From Bradyrhizobium aeschynomenes (GTDB taxonomy: Bacteria > Pseudomonadota > Alphaproteobacteria > Rhizobiales > Xanthobacteraceae), in assembly GCF_013178945.1 (NCBI RefSeq), contig NZ_JABFDM010000001.1, positions 682,001-746,000 of the forward strand: a DNA stretch of 64,000 bases, read 5' to 3'. The position numbers were made by a program, and so were the translations under genes. Of this stretch, positions 8,108 through 17,439 are shown piece by piece (position 1 is the stretch's first letter; every line of letters starts with the position of its first letter). Under the pieces are notes generated by a model. That model ran no database searches, had not been told where the DNA came from, and saw only the letters and a program-made list of their open reading frames with translations.

Positions 8108-9280
8108 ATGCCCATCCTGAACAGCATCGCCGCGCTCACCGACGACATGGCGGCCTGGCGCCATGATTTCCATGAACATCCGGAGCTGATGTACGAGGTG
8201 CATCGCACCGCCGGCATCGTCGCCGATCGGCTGCGCGAATTCGGCTGCGACGAGGTCGTGACCGGCGTCGGGCGCACCGGCGTGGTCGGCGTCATCCGCG
8301 GCCGCAACACGTCGTCCGGCCGCACCATCGGCCTGCGCGCCGACATGGACGCGCTGCCGATCGAGGAGGCGTCGGGCGTGCCTTACGCCTCGAAGACGCC
8401 CGGCCTGATGCATGCCTGCGGCCATGACGGCCACACCGCCATGCTGCTCGGCGCCGCCAAGCATCTTGCTGAGACGCGCAATTTCGACGGCACCGCGATC
8501 GTGATCTTCCAGCCGGCCGAGGAGGGCGGCGCCGGCGGCAAGGCGATGGTCGATGACGGCTTGATGACCCGCTGGGGTATCCAGGAGGTCTACGGCTTGC
8601 ACAACGCGCCCGGCGTGCCCGAAGGCGTGTTCGCGCTGCGGCCGGGCCCGATGCTGGCCTCGTCCGATCAGCTCGAGATCACCGTGCACGGCAAGGGCGG
8701 CCATGCCGGCGCCGGCGTGCACAAGGCGGTCGACAGCGTGCTGATCGCCGCGCATATCATCACCGCGCTGCAGTCGATCGTCTCGCGCAACGTCGACCCG
8801 GTCAAATCGGCCGTGATCTCGATCTGCATGGTCGAGGCCGGCAAGGCGATGAACGTGATTCCCGAGACGGTCGAGCTGAAGGGCACCGTGCGCACGCTCG
8901 ATCCCGACGTGCAGGACCTCGTCGAGCGCCGCATCGCCGAGGTCGCCGACGGCATCGCCCGCACCTATGGTGGCGCGGCCACGACGAAATACACGCGGCT
9001 TTATCCGATCACGATGAACCATGCGCGGGAGACCGGCATCGCCGCCGATGTCGCCCGCGATGTCGTGGGAGTCGAGCGCGTCGTCGACAACGCGCCGCCG
9101 CTGATGGGCGCGGAGGATTTCGCCTTCATGCTGCAGGCCCGTCCCGGCGCCTTCGTCTTCCTCGGCATGGGCGACGGCATGGATTGCCATCACCCGGCCT
9201 ATCGCTTCAACGACAACGTTCTCGGCCACGGCGCGTCCTATTGGGTGCGGCTGGTCGAGAAGACGATGCCGGCGAGCTGA
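8108..9280 (+). CDS. M20 family amidohydrolase (hippurate hydrolase / N-acyl amino acid hydrolase type)
   Basis: A 390-residue M20D peptidase-like enzyme. Di-metal motifs: GLRADMDALPI near residue 75, HACGHDGHTAM near 100, and QPAEEGGAGG near 138; a lid/dimerisation domain follows (VHGKGGHAGAGVHK) and the C-terminal MGAEDFAFM carries the last ligands. Family members hydrolyse N-acyl or N-benzoyl amino acids. The ATG at 8108 is chosen because it starts the homologous region (MPILNSIAALTDDMAAWRHD); the frame is open far upstream only as a shadow of the glycosyltransferase gene. Confidence 0.9.
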   Translation: MPILNSIAALTDDMAAWRHDFHEHPELMYEVHRTAGIVADRLREFGCDEVVTGVGRTGVVGVIRGRNTSSGRTIGLRADMDALPIEEASGVPYASKTPGLMHACGHDGHTAMLLGAAKHLAETRNFDGTAIVIFQPAEEGGAGGKAMVDDGLMTRWGIQEVYGLHNAPGVPEGVFALRPGPMLASSDQLEITVHGKGGHAGAGVHKAVDSVLIAAHIITALQSIVSRNVDPVKSAVISICMVEAGKAMNVIPETVELKGTVRTLDPDVQDLVERRIAEVADGIARTYGGAATTKYTRLYPITMNHARETGIAADVARDVVGVERVVDNAPPLMGAEDFAFMLQARPGAFVFLGMGDGMDCHHPAYRFNDNVLGHGASYWVRLVEKTMPAS

Positions 9281-9289
9281 CGACATGCG

Positions 9290-10348
9290 TCAGCTGCGTG
9301 GCGCCTGCCGAGACTGTTGGCGCCACTGCCGCGGGCTGCAGCCGGCCCAGCGCGCGAAAGCGCGGGAGAACGCCGAGGCCTCGGAATAGCCGAGCAGGAA
9401 GGCGACATCGCCGAGCGGCAGATGCGCCTGGCGCAGATAGTGGCGGGCGAGATCGAGCCGCGTCGCCTCGACCAGATCGGAGAAGGTGGCGCCGAACTCG
9501 GCCAGACGGCGCTGCAGGGTCCAGGGCGTCGTCGACAGCGCCTCGGCGACCTCCTCGAGATGCAGCGCGCCGGCAGCCAGCCTTCGCCTGATCTCGCCGC
9601 GGACCAGGTCGAGGAACGCCGGCGTGCCGCAGGAGCCGGCGACACCGGCGAGATCGGTCGTCAGCCGTTGCAGACGTGACAGATCGGCCTGCGGCATCGC
9701 ACGATCCAGGCCGCGATCGCGAAACACCAGCGCGTTGGTGCTTTGCGACCATCCGGTCTCCGCATCGAACGCGGCCTCATGATCGCGCCAGGCAGTAGGC
9801 CGGGCGTGCTCGAACAGCACCATGTCAGGGGCCCAGCCCGCCGGCAGGCAGGCGCGGAACACGTTCGCGAACATGCCCATGGTCAGCTCGGCGTCCTGCC
9901 GACGATCGACGATCGAGCCGTCGAGGATGCGATATTCGAGCCGGAGAAAGCCGTCACGGCGCGTGAGGCGGGTCTCGGTGGCCTGCTGATGCCAGGGAAA
10001 CCACAGCGCGAGGTGCTCGATCGCCGAGCCGAGGGTGGGAGCTGCCAGCGCAATCTCGCCGATCAGGCCGAGCATCTGCGGCCGGTAAGCCTGGCCGAAC
10101 CACAGGCCGAAATTGTCATTGCCGGTCTCCTGCGCCGCGTCCTCCATCATCGCCACGTAGTCGGCGAGGTCGAGCGCGTGGCGGGTCTGGCCGAGGCAGT
10201 CGGCATCGATGCCAACGCGCTCGAACACGGCTTCCGGGCGGCCTCCCGTCTCGGCGATGAACTCGGCAACGCCGGTCGCGGCGGCGGCCAGAATGTTGCG
10301 GCTGCGATCCCGCGGAGGCTCGCGTTCGGCTGCAAGAGGCTGTGCCAT
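9290..10348 (-). CDS. AraC family transcriptional regulator
   Basis: A 352-residue regulator with an N-terminal arabinose-binding-like domain of the PF12625 type (residues about 30-215) and a C-terminal AraC double helix-turn-helix (LHLEEVAEALSTTPWTLQRR, then LGDVAFLLGYSEASAFSRAF). The ATG at 10348 has GGCGAGGAT upstream. It lies 145 bases downstream of the ethanolamine permease gene on the same strand, so it is a reasonable candidate regulator of the eut operon, in the way EutR acts in enterobacteria; this is inference from position, and the sensor domain differs from EutR. Confidence 0.88.
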   Translation of the reverse strand: MAQPLAAEREPPRDRSRNILAAAATGVAEFIAETGGRPEAVFERVGIDADCLGQTRHALDLADYVAMMEDAAQETGNDNFGLWFGQAYRPQMLGLIGEIALAAPTLGSAIEHLALWFPWHQQATETRLTRRDGFLRLEYRILDGSIVDRRQDAELTMGMFANVFRACLPAGWAPDMVLFEHARPTAWRDHEAAFDAETGWSQSTNALVFRDRGLDRAMPQADLSRLQRLTTDLAGVAGSCGTPAFLDLVRGEIRRRLAAGALHLEEVAEALSTTPWTLQRRLAEFGATFSDLVEATRLDLARHYLRQAHLPLGDVAFLLGYSEASAFSRAFARWAGCSPRQWRQQSRQAPRS

Positions 10349-10493
10349 GAATCCTCGCCTTTGAGGACGTAAGCCGTCGGTTGACACCTCGTAGTTATGC
10401 AAGTCACGTGCCTGCCGAAGCAGTCACTCGAGCCCTCCGCGTGGGGAGCCGCGGAGGGCTTGTCGCGATCTGATGCCGCGCGCGCCTGGCCGA

Positions 10494-11900
10494 TCAGTCG
10501 GCCAGGGCGCGGGCCTCGGTCAAGGCGATGTCGAGCAGATTGTCATTTGCCGCATTGCTGCGCTTGCCCGCCGTCAGACGATAGAGCAGCAGGCCGGCGG
10601 CGAACAGCACCAGGAAGGCCGCGAAAACCTGCAGGTTGAACCAAATCATCGTGAGCAGCGACAGCGTCGCGCACACCAGCGCCACGGCCGGAAGCACCGG
10701 GTAGAGCGGCGCCTTGAACGGCCGGACCAGATGGGGCTCGGTCGCACGCAGGCGGAAAAGCGCGGCCATGCTCATGATGTACATCACGAGCGCGCCGAAC
10801 ACGCTCATGGTGACGATGTTCGCGGTGAGCGTCTGCCCGGCGAACTGGATCAGCTCGTCGGAGAAGATCGCGGCGATGCCGATCACGCCGCCGGCGATGA
10901 TCGCCCAGTGCGGCGTACGGCAGGTCGAATGCAGCGTCGCGAGCTTGGCCGGTAGAAAGCCGGCGCGCGACAGCGCGAAGATCTGCCGCGAATAGCCCAT
11001 GATGATGCCGTGGAACGAGGCGATCAGGCCGAACAGGCCGATCCACACCAGCATGTGCAGCCAACCGGAATTCTCGCCGACCACGATCTTCATCGCCTGC
11101 GGCAGGGGATCGTTGATGTTGGCGAGCTTGCTCCAGTCGCCGACGCCGCCCGCCATGATCATGGTGCCGAAGGCGAGCACGACGAGGGTGAGGATGCCGG
11201 CGATGTAGGCGAGCGGAATGGTCTTCGTCGGATTTTTGGTCTCCTCCGCAGCCATGGCCGCGCCTTCGATCGCCAGGAAGAACCAGATCGCGAAGGGAAT
11301 GGCCGCGATGATGCCGCCGAGGCTCGTCATCGAGAATGAATTCTCGCCGGCCCAGCCATTGGCGGCGAAGTTGGCGAAGGAGAAGCCGGGGGACACCACG
11401 CCCATGAACACCAGCAGCTCGGCGATCGCCAGGATCGTCACGAACAGCTCGAAGGTTGCGGCGATGGAAACGCCGGCGATATTGAGCGCCATGAACACCA
11501 GATAGGCACCGAGCGCGGCGGCCTTCGGTGACAGCCCAGGAAACTGGACGTTGAGATAGGCGCCGATCGCCAGCGCAATGGCGGGCGGCGCGAACACGAA
11601 TTCGATCAAGGTCGCGAAGCCGGCGACGAAGCCGCCGAGCGGCCCGAAGGCGCGGTAGGAATAGGCGAACGGACCGCCGGCATGCGGGATCGCGGTGGTC
11701 AGCTCGGTGAAGGAGAAGATGAAGGTCGTGTACATCACCGCGATGAAGATCGTGGTGACGAGGAAGCCGAGCGTGCCGGCCTTGTCCCAGCCATAGCTCC
11801 AGCCGAAATACTCGCCGGAGATCACCAGCCCGACCGCGATGCCCCAGAGGTGGAGTCCGGTCAGGCTCTTCGAAAGCGTCGGTTTGGTCTCGTCACTCAT
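10494..11900 (-). CDS. eat: Ethanolamine permease
   Basis: A 468-residue APC-superfamily transporter with about 12 membrane segments. The N-terminus (LTGLHLWGIAVGLVISGEYF) and the GPFAYSYRAFGPLGG and FWLAIEGAAMAAEET-type regions are those of the ethanolamine permease family. It imports ethanolamine for the lyase encoded upstream. The ATG (11898-11900) lies inside the end of eutC: the genes overlap by 8 bases, so translation is probably coupled. There is no need for microcompartment genes and none are present. Confidence 0.88.
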   Translation of the reverse strand: MSDETKPTLSKSLTGLHLWGIAVGLVISGEYFGWSYGWDKAGTLGFLVTTIFIAVMYTTFIFSFTELTTAIPHAGGPFAYSYRAFGPLGGFVAGFATLIEFVFAPPAIALAIGAYLNVQFPGLSPKAAALGAYLVFMALNIAGVSIAATFELFVTILAIAELLVFMGVVSPGFSFANFAANGWAGENSFSMTSLGGIIAAIPFAIWFFLAIEGAAMAAEETKNPTKTIPLAYIAGILTLVVLAFGTMIMAGGVGDWSKLANINDPLPQAMKIVVGENSGWLHMLVWIGLFGLIASFHGIIMGYSRQIFALSRAGFLPAKLATLHSTCRTPHWAIIAGGVIGIAAIFSDELIQFAGQTLTANIVTMSVFGALVMYIMSMAALFRLRATEPHLVRPFKAPLYPVLPAVALVCATLSLLTMIWFNLQVFAAFLVLFAAGLLLYRLTAGKRSNAANDNLLDIALTEARALAD

Positions 11901-12675
11901 GTCCACGCGCTCCTGTCGGTTTGTGATGGGTGATTGATGATGGTTGTGCCGTCGTCGGGAGCGCGGCATCCGGGGCCGCTTCCTTGAGGCCGATGCCGGT
12001 GACGCCGATCCGCAGTGCTTCGCGCACCAGCCACGCCAGCTTGTCGGCGGCGCGCTCTGTCGATAGTCCGTGGCCGTGAATGTTGGAAATGCAGTTGCGG
12101 GCGCTGTCACGCAGGCCCGCCGCCGGTTTGAATGAGAGATAGACGCCGAGCGAGTCGGCCGCCGACAGCCCCGGTCGCTCGCCAATGAGGACTGCGACCA
12201 GCCGGGCTCCCATGGCGGCACCGACATCATCGCCCAGCGCCACGCGCGCCTCGGAGGCGAGCACGACCGGACCGATCGTCAGGCCGGACAGCTGCGCCTC
12301 GGTGGCGATCACGACGTCGGCCGCATGGCTTTCGACCGCATCCGCCGACAGCCCGTCGGCAATGATGAAGACGAGATCGAACGGACCCGGCCGCAACTTC
12401 GACGCTTCGCCCGCAGCAAGGCGGCGGCCGAGGTCGGGCCGGCGGAGATAGCTGGCGCGATCCGGTGCGGCGCTCGCGACCTTGATCACCTCGCGCGGCG
12501 CCAGGGCGTCGGCGATGCCGTCGAAATTGACCTTGCCCCACACGGCATCGCGCGCCAGCGCATGCGCCATCTGGAATTCGAGCTTCGCGGCGGTGGGCAG
12601 CCCGTCGCCGGAACGCCCGAGCGCCACGCGGGCGCGCGTCATCCGGCGCAGCATCTCGAACGCATCGTCCCTCAT
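11893..12675 (-). CDS. eutC: Ethanolamine ammonia-lyase small subunit
   Basis: A 260-residue EutC. Typical stretches are ARVALGRSGDGLPT, FQMAHALARDAVW and FIIADGLSADAVESHA, followed by GERPGLSAADSLGVY. With EutB it forms the adenosylcobalamin-dependent lyase that converts ethanolamine to acetaldehyde and ammonia. It overlaps eutB by 4 bases (ATGA at 12672-12675) and the permease by 8 bases, so all three are one translationally linked operon. Confidence 0.95.
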   Translation of the reverse strand: MRDDAFEMLRRMTRARVALGRSGDGLPTAAKLEFQMAHALARDAVWGKVNFDGIADALAPREVIKVASAAPDRASYLRRPDLGRRLAAGEASKLRPGPFDLVFIIADGLSADAVESHAADVVIATEAQLSGLTIGPVVLASEARVALGDDVGAAMGARLVAVLIGERPGLSAADSLGVYLSFKPAAGLRDSARNCISNIHGHGLSTERAADKLAWLVREALRIGVTGIGLKEAAPDAALPTTAQPSSITHHKPTGARGHE

Positions 12676-14072
12676 GCGCGCGCTCCATGGCCGATCAGCC
12701 GGGCGACGGCCGGTGCGCTGCCCGGCAGCGGCGGCACGCGGCCGCTGTCGTCGAGCAGGCCCATGCGCGCCAGCCAGGCCTCGAACTCCGGCGCCGGGCG
12801 GCGGCCGAGCAGATGCCGCAGCCGCATCACGTCGTGATGCGACAGGCTCTGATAGTTGAGCATGATGTCGTCGGCGCCGGGCACCGCGATCAGGAAATTG
12901 ACGTTGGCAACCGCGAGCAGTAGCGCCAGATCATCCATGTCGTCCTGGTCGGCCTCGGCATGGTTGGTGTAGCAGACGTCGCAGCCCATCGGCACGCCGA
13001 GCAGCTTGGCGCAGAAATGATCCTCGAGGCCTGCGCGGATGATCTCCTTCGCGTCGTAGAGATATTCCGGGCCGATGAAGCCGACGACGGTGTTGACCAG
13101 CAGCGGCGAGAACGCGCGTGCGACCGCATAGGCGCGGGCCTCGACGGTTTGCTGGTCCAGGCCGTGATGCGCGTCCGCCGACAGTGCGGCGCCCTGGCCG
13201 GTCTCGAAATACATCACGTTGCTGCCGATCGCGCCGCGCTTCAGCGACAGGGCCGCTTCCTGCGCCTCGGCCAGCAGCGCCAGCGTCACGCCGAAGCCGG
13301 CATTCGCGGCTTCGGTTCCGGCGATCGACTGGAAGACCAGATCGAGCGGGGCGCCGCGTTCGATGGCCTGGATCGAGGTCGTGACGTGGCTCAGCACGCA
13401 GGATTGCGTCGGCACCTCGAATTTGAGCCGGAGCTCGTCGAGCATCGTCAGCAGGCGGATGCAGGCGTCGACATTGTCGGTGGCAGGGTTGATGCCGATG
13501 ACGGCGTCACCCATGCCAAACAAAAGGCCGTCCAGCGTGCCGGCCGCGATCGCCAGCGGATCGTCGGTCGGATCGTTGGGCTGCAGCCGCGACGACAGCC
13601 GCCCCTCAAGCCCGATGGTGGAGCGGAATCGCGTCACCACCCGGCACTTCGCGGCGATGGCGATCAGGTCGCCATTGCCGCAGAGTTTCGACACCGCGGC
13701 CACCATCTCCGGCGTCAGGCCCGGCGCGAGCGCGGCCAGCCGGCCGGCATCCGCCTCCCAGGACATCAGCCATTCGCGCAGCTCGCCGACCGTCAGCGTG
13801 GCGATGGACGCGAATGCGGCGGCATCGTGGCTGTCGAGGATGAGGCGGGTGACCTCGTCGCTCTCATAGGGAATCAGCGGGTCATTGAGAAATCGCCGCA
13901 GCGGCACGTCGGCCAGCGCCATCCGCGCCGCCACCCGCCGCGCGGCGCTGTCGGCTGCAACGCCAGCCAGCTCATCGCCGGACCGGCGTGGCGAGGCGCA
14001 GGCCAGCAGCGCTCCGAGATCATCGAACACATGCGTTTCGCCGCGATGGCGCGACCGGAATCCACCCGTCAT
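12672..14072 (-). CDS. eutB: Ethanolamine ammonia-lyase large subunit
   Basis: A 466-residue EutB, close to the usual 453-460. The N-terminus (FDDLGALLACASPRRSGDEL followed by AGVAADSA) aligns with the family start, supporting the ATG at 14072. Further marks are VIGINPATDNVDACIRLL, MYFETGQGAALSADAHHGLD and MGCDVCYTNHAEADQDDMDD. It is the catalytic TIM-barrel subunit binding adenosylcobalamin. It is the first gene of the operon; no cobalamin riboswitch could be recognised in the roughly 240 bases before it. Confidence 0.95.
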   Translation of the reverse strand: MTGGFRSRHRGETHVFDDLGALLACASPRRSGDELAGVAADSAARRVAARMALADVPLRRFLNDPLIPYESDEVTRLILDSHDAAAFASIATLTVGELREWLMSWEADAGRLAALAPGLTPEMVAAVSKLCGNGDLIAIAAKCRVVTRFRSTIGLEGRLSSRLQPNDPTDDPLAIAAGTLDGLLFGMGDAVIGINPATDNVDACIRLLTMLDELRLKFEVPTQSCVLSHVTTSIQAIERGAPLDLVFQSIAGTEAANAGFGVTLALLAEAQEAALSLKRGAIGSNVMYFETGQGAALSADAHHGLDQQTVEARAYAVARAFSPLLVNTVVGFIGPEYLYDAKEIIRAGLEDHFCAKLLGVPMGCDVCYTNHAEADQDDMDDLALLLAVANVNFLIAVPGADDIMLNYQSLSHHDVMRLRHLLGRRPAPEFEAWLARMGLLDDSGRVPPLPGSAPAVARLIGHGARA

Positions 14073-14314
14073 CTTCGACCTGCCGCTCGTGCTGCGTCAG
14101 AGCGCTCCTTGGCCACGATGGCGGCCGCAACGCTCATGACTGGGCGCAGGTTAATGGATGCCGGCCGGCGAAACTTGACATCTCAGCACAATCTTAGGTC
14201 ATGTCGCGTGAGTGCTCAGAAATTCGGCATGAGACACGGAACGGGCGAATGCTGTCGAACCGGCGGCGCACGCCATGGACCACGCCGCCCCGGGATGCTA
14301 TCTCGCCACCCCAC

Positions 14315-14827
14315 ATGAGTGACCTGTCCATTACGATTTCAGCCGAGAAGCCGGGCGATGCGCAGGCGATCGAACGGCTGCATGAGCGCACCTTCGGCCC
14401 CGGCCGCTTCGTGCTGAGCGCCTATCGGCTGCGCGAGCATGTCGACCATTTGCTCGAACTGTCGTTCACGGCCCATATCGGCACCTTGCTGGTCGGGTCG
14501 GTGCGGCAGTTGCCGATCTGCGTCGGCGACACCAAGGCGCTGATGCTCGGGCCGCTGACGGTCGAGCCGCCGTTCCGCAAGCACGGTATCGGCCGCATGC
14601 TGATGGAGCGTTCGATCGAGGATGCGAAGGCGCAAGGCCACCGCTTCATCCTGCTGGTCGGCGATGCCGACTATTACACGCGGGTCGGCTTCAAGCCGGT
14701 GCCGAAGGGACGGGCGACGATGCCGGGCCCGGTCGACTACAACCGGCTGCTGGTGAACGAGCTGGTCGAGGGCGCGTTCGACGGCGTCTCGGGTGAGATT
14801 CGGCCGGATTGGGATTACGCGCGATAG
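14315..14827 (+). CDS. GNAT family N-acetyltransferase
   Basis: A 170-residue acetyltransferase. The acetyl-CoA binding core is visible as LGPLTVEPPFRKHGIGRMLM (motif A, with the Q/RxxGxG/A-type loop as RKHGIGRM), followed by FILLVGDADYYTRVGFKPVP (motif B, the usual YY-RFGF pattern). The ATG at 14315 is preferred over an upstream ATG because homologs begin with a short strand like this. The substrate is unknown; sequence is closest to YhbS-type predicted acetyltransferases. It is divergent from eutB, with a TTGACA hexamer at 14175-14180 as a possible promoter element. Confidence 0.85.
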   Translation: MSDLSITISAEKPGDAQAIERLHERTFGPGRFVLSAYRLREHVDHLLELSFTAHIGTLLVGSVRQLPICVGDTKALMLGPLTVEPPFRKHGIGRMLMERSIEDAKAQGHRFILLVGDADYYTRVGFKPVPKGRATMPGPVDYNRLLVNELVEGAFDGVSGEIRPDWDYAR

Positions 14828-14840
14828 TCTCGGTCTTCCC

Positions 14841-14920
14841 GTCATTGCGAGCGAGCGAAGCAATCCAGAGTCCCGTACACGACTCTGGATTGCTTCGTCG
14901 CTTCGCTTCTCGCAATGACG
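14841..14920. repeat. REP-like palindromic repeat, type D
   Basis: Inverted repeat GTCATTGCGAGCGAGCGAAG ... CTTCGCTTCTCGCAATGACG; a second copy is at 48447-48528. It lies between convergent genes. Confidence 0.85.
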
Positions 14921-14959
14921 CGGAGGGGGAAAGGCGGCTCCCCCCTCCGCCGCCGTTGC

Positions 14960-17302
14960 TCAGAACTTCAAGTTCGCAAAAATCCTCACGCCGATGCCGG
15001 GCAGCAGCACCTCGTCCTTGGTGTAGGACACGGAGTTGCGGATCTTCTCGTTCAAGAGGTTGTTGCCGACCATGCCGACCAGCATCTCGCGCGCGCCGAA
15101 CATGTTCGGGTTGAGCTTGGTGCGGTAGCTGACCTCCGCCTTCAGCAGATTGTAGCCCGGTGTCGGCGTCTCCGCGATGGGGGCGATGTCGTTCTGTGCG
15201 AACGCATGCAGCAGGTTGATGCGGGTCAGCCAGTTGGCATCGCGCCAGAACAGCCCGCCGCCGACGCGCATCGGCGGAATCCGCGGCACGTTGGTGCCGT
15301 CGGGGAAGGTGGCGCGGACCACGTCGAACTGGTTCTCGATGCCCCAGATGCCGCTGCCGAGCTGGGCGACATCGTACTGGCTCTGGAACTCGAAGCCGCG
15401 GAACAGCGCGTTGCGCTGCGAGTAGACCGCCTGGTTCAGCTCAGTGCCGGTCGTGCCGCAGGACGCGAAGTCGTCGTCGCACATCACGCCGGTCAGCCTG
15501 CGGTAGATGAAATTGCTGAACTGCGTGTAGTAGGCGGTGGCCTCGAATCGGAAGGGGCCGGTCGCCTTGCGCAGGCCGGCCTCGACAGTCCTGGCGGTCT
15601 CGATCGTCAGGTTCGGATTGCCGATATCGAAGGTGGCCGTCGCGTCATGGCCGCCGCGCGAGAACAGCTCGGCCGCCTTCGGGGCGCGCTCGACATATTG
15701 CGCGGTGACGCTGGCGACGAGATCGCCGGGCAGATTCTGCAGCAGGCCGACGCTCGCGCTCTTCGGCGTGTACTCCGGATTGCGGGCGATGTTGGCCTGC
15801 GGCGTGCCGTCCGGCAGATAGTCGACCGGGAAGTTCGGCGTCGAGCCGTTCAGCGACACATGCTCGACGCGGCCGGCGATCTGCGCTTTGGTCGAGGGTG
15901 AGAAGGCGAGCTCGTTGAAGACGTAGCCGGCGACGCGGTTGTTGGTGTTGGGCCCGAACAGACCGTTGAACACCGAGCCGGGATTGTCGGGGCTTGGCGC
16001 GTTCAGCTCCTGATGGCCGGCCTGAATGCCATAGGCCGTGGTCAGCGTCGCAAAGCGCAGATTGACCGGCATCATCTGCATCTCGACGCGAATTTCCTGC
16101 TCCCGGTTGGTGAAGGTCTGGCGGATGCCATCGGTGGTGGGGTCCGCAGGATCGGCAAGGCCGATCTCGTTGTGCCGATAATCTGTCGCGCCAGCCCAGA
16201 ATCTGATCGCGTCGATGGCTGCGGAGTCCGGTCGGTACTCGCCCTTGGCCGTGAACTTGGTCTGGTGCGCATCGATCCGCGTGCGGCTATCGGAGCCCTC
16301 GATGCCCGGGATGTGGTAGAGCGCGTTGGTCTGGGTGATCGCAGCGCCGATGAAGCCGCCGGAGAAGAAGTAGCTGCCGCCGATCGAGGCGCCCTCGTTC
16401 TGAACGGCCGAGTTCGGCTGTCGGCCGTTCACCGGGCGAGTCTGATCGAAGAGGTAGGGATAGCCGGGAATGGAATAGTCCCCGGTCTTGCGGCCATAGG
16501 CATCGGCATGAAGCGCAAAGTTGCCGCCGCCGGCATCGAGGAGGACGCCGCCCTCGACGCCGCGATCGACCGAACTGAACGAGGTGCGCGTCTCCGCAGT
16601 GACACAAGGCGCACTGCCTGCGGCCGGCGCGCTGGCCGGCAGGCCGTAGGTCTGGAACGGCGCGGTCGAGCAGGTCGGCAAGGCCTGGGGGATACGGTTG
16701 TTGGTGGCGCTGACGACGCCGCCGATCGAGGTCGAGCCGTAGCGCAGCGCGGCCGGGCCGCGGACGACCTCGATCTGGTCACTGGTCAGCGGGTCGATCG
16801 GGACGAAATGGTCCTCGCCGAGATCCGAGGCGCCGCCGCCGCCGATGCCGTTCTCGACGATGCCGACGCGATTGACGTCGAGCCCGCGGATAATCGGCCG
16901 ACTCGAGGCGCCCGGCGCGAAGCTCGATCCGGTGATGCCCGGCTTGGAATTCAGCAGATCGCCGAGCGTCGCGGCGCCGGAGCGGCGGAGTTCCTCGTTC
17001 GGCACCACGGTGACGGTGGCGAACTGATCGGTGATGATGGGAGTCACGCCTTGCAGCGGCGGAGGTGGCGCGGCCTGCGCTTGTTGCGCAGGTGCCGGTG
17101 CGCGTGTGCCGCTGCGGGCTACGCGCGCGCCGGGATTGGGACGCGGCACGGCCGGCTTGCGGGCACGGATCGGGCTCGGCGCCGTGACGGTGACCTCAGG
17201 CAGCTCCGCGGCAGGCTTGGGATCATCAGCGCGCGCAGGCGCGCCAACAACGCACAACATGGCTGCGACGCTGCAGCCCGACATCAAAGCTCTCGGCAAC
17301 AT
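14960..17302 (-). CDS. TonB-dependent outer-membrane receptor, probably for zinc (ZnuD-like)
   Basis: A 780-residue outer-membrane receptor. A signal peptide (residues 1-25, ending PARA) is followed by a TonB-box-like segment (ELPEVTVTAP), a proline-rich spacer, the plug (PGASSRPIIRGLDVNRVGIV, VEVVRG-type IEVVRGPAALRYGSTSIGGV) and a beta-barrel ending in ...GVRIFANLKF, with the terminal Phe. Cysteine pairs occur in extracellular loops. Plug residues such as DHFVPIDPL and the loop ELFSRGGHDATATF resemble ZnuD zinc receptors. A Zur-like operator sits upstream of the DUF2946 gene that precedes it by 137 bases. The receptor call is firm, the zinc substrate is inferred. Confidence 0.85.
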   Translation of the reverse strand: MLPRALMSGCSVAAMLCVVGAPARADDPKPAAELPEVTVTAPSPIRARKPAVPRPNPGARVARSGTRAPAPAQQAQAAPPPPLQGVTPIITDQFATVTVVPNEELRRSGAATLGDLLNSKPGITGSSFAPGASSRPIIRGLDVNRVGIVENGIGGGGASDLGEDHFVPIDPLTSDQIEVVRGPAALRYGSTSIGGVVSATNNRIPQALPTCSTAPFQTYGLPASAPAAGSAPCVTAETRTSFSSVDRGVEGGVLLDAGGGNFALHADAYGRKTGDYSIPGYPYLFDQTRPVNGRQPNSAVQNEGASIGGSYFFSGGFIGAAITQTNALYHIPGIEGSDSRTRIDAHQTKFTAKGEYRPDSAAIDAIRFWAGATDYRHNEIGLADPADPTTDGIRQTFTNREQEIRVEMQMMPVNLRFATLTTAYGIQAGHQELNAPSPDNPGSVFNGLFGPNTNNRVAGYVFNELAFSPSTKAQIAGRVEHVSLNGSTPNFPVDYLPDGTPQANIARNPEYTPKSASVGLLQNLPGDLVASVTAQYVERAPKAAELFSRGGHDATATFDIGNPNLTIETARTVEAGLRKATGPFRFEATAYYTQFSNFIYRRLTGVMCDDDFASCGTTGTELNQAVYSQRNALFRGFEFQSQYDVAQLGSGIWGIENQFDVVRATFPDGTNVPRIPPMRVGGGLFWRDANWLTRINLLHAFAQNDIAPIAETPTPGYNLLKAEVSYRTKLNPNMFGAREMLVGMVGNNLLNEKIRNSVSYTKDEVLLPGIGVRIFANLKF

Positions 17303-17439
17303 GACCCAATTCCTGATTCCTGATCAGGCGTCCCATAGCCCTCGTGGGTGGGATGCGCCTGCCGTCGGTCTCGACGGACCTATTCCTGTAGGCTGTCCGC
17401 ATGCGCCGAGCGCAGCGGGCAGCTTTCGAGCGGTTCAGA

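Noticed and set aside
9290..10348. AraC protein named as EutR
   Set aside because: The sensor domain is of the PF12625 kind, not the EutR kind; position alone does not justify the name.
14175..14180. TTGACA as a strong sigma-70 promoter for the GNAT gene
   Set aside because: No good -10 element lies 16-18 bases downstream, so it is only mentioned as a possible element.
14073..14314. Possible cobalamin riboswitch upstream of eutB
   Set aside because: No B12-box-like core or multi-stem layout could be found on the coding strand of the operon.
14960..17302. TonB receptor as a cobalamin (BtuB) receptor
   Set aside because: The eut operon nearby needs B12, but the receptor's plug and loop residues look more like ZnuD, it has a DUF2946 partner, and a Zur-like rather than B12-type signal lies upstream.
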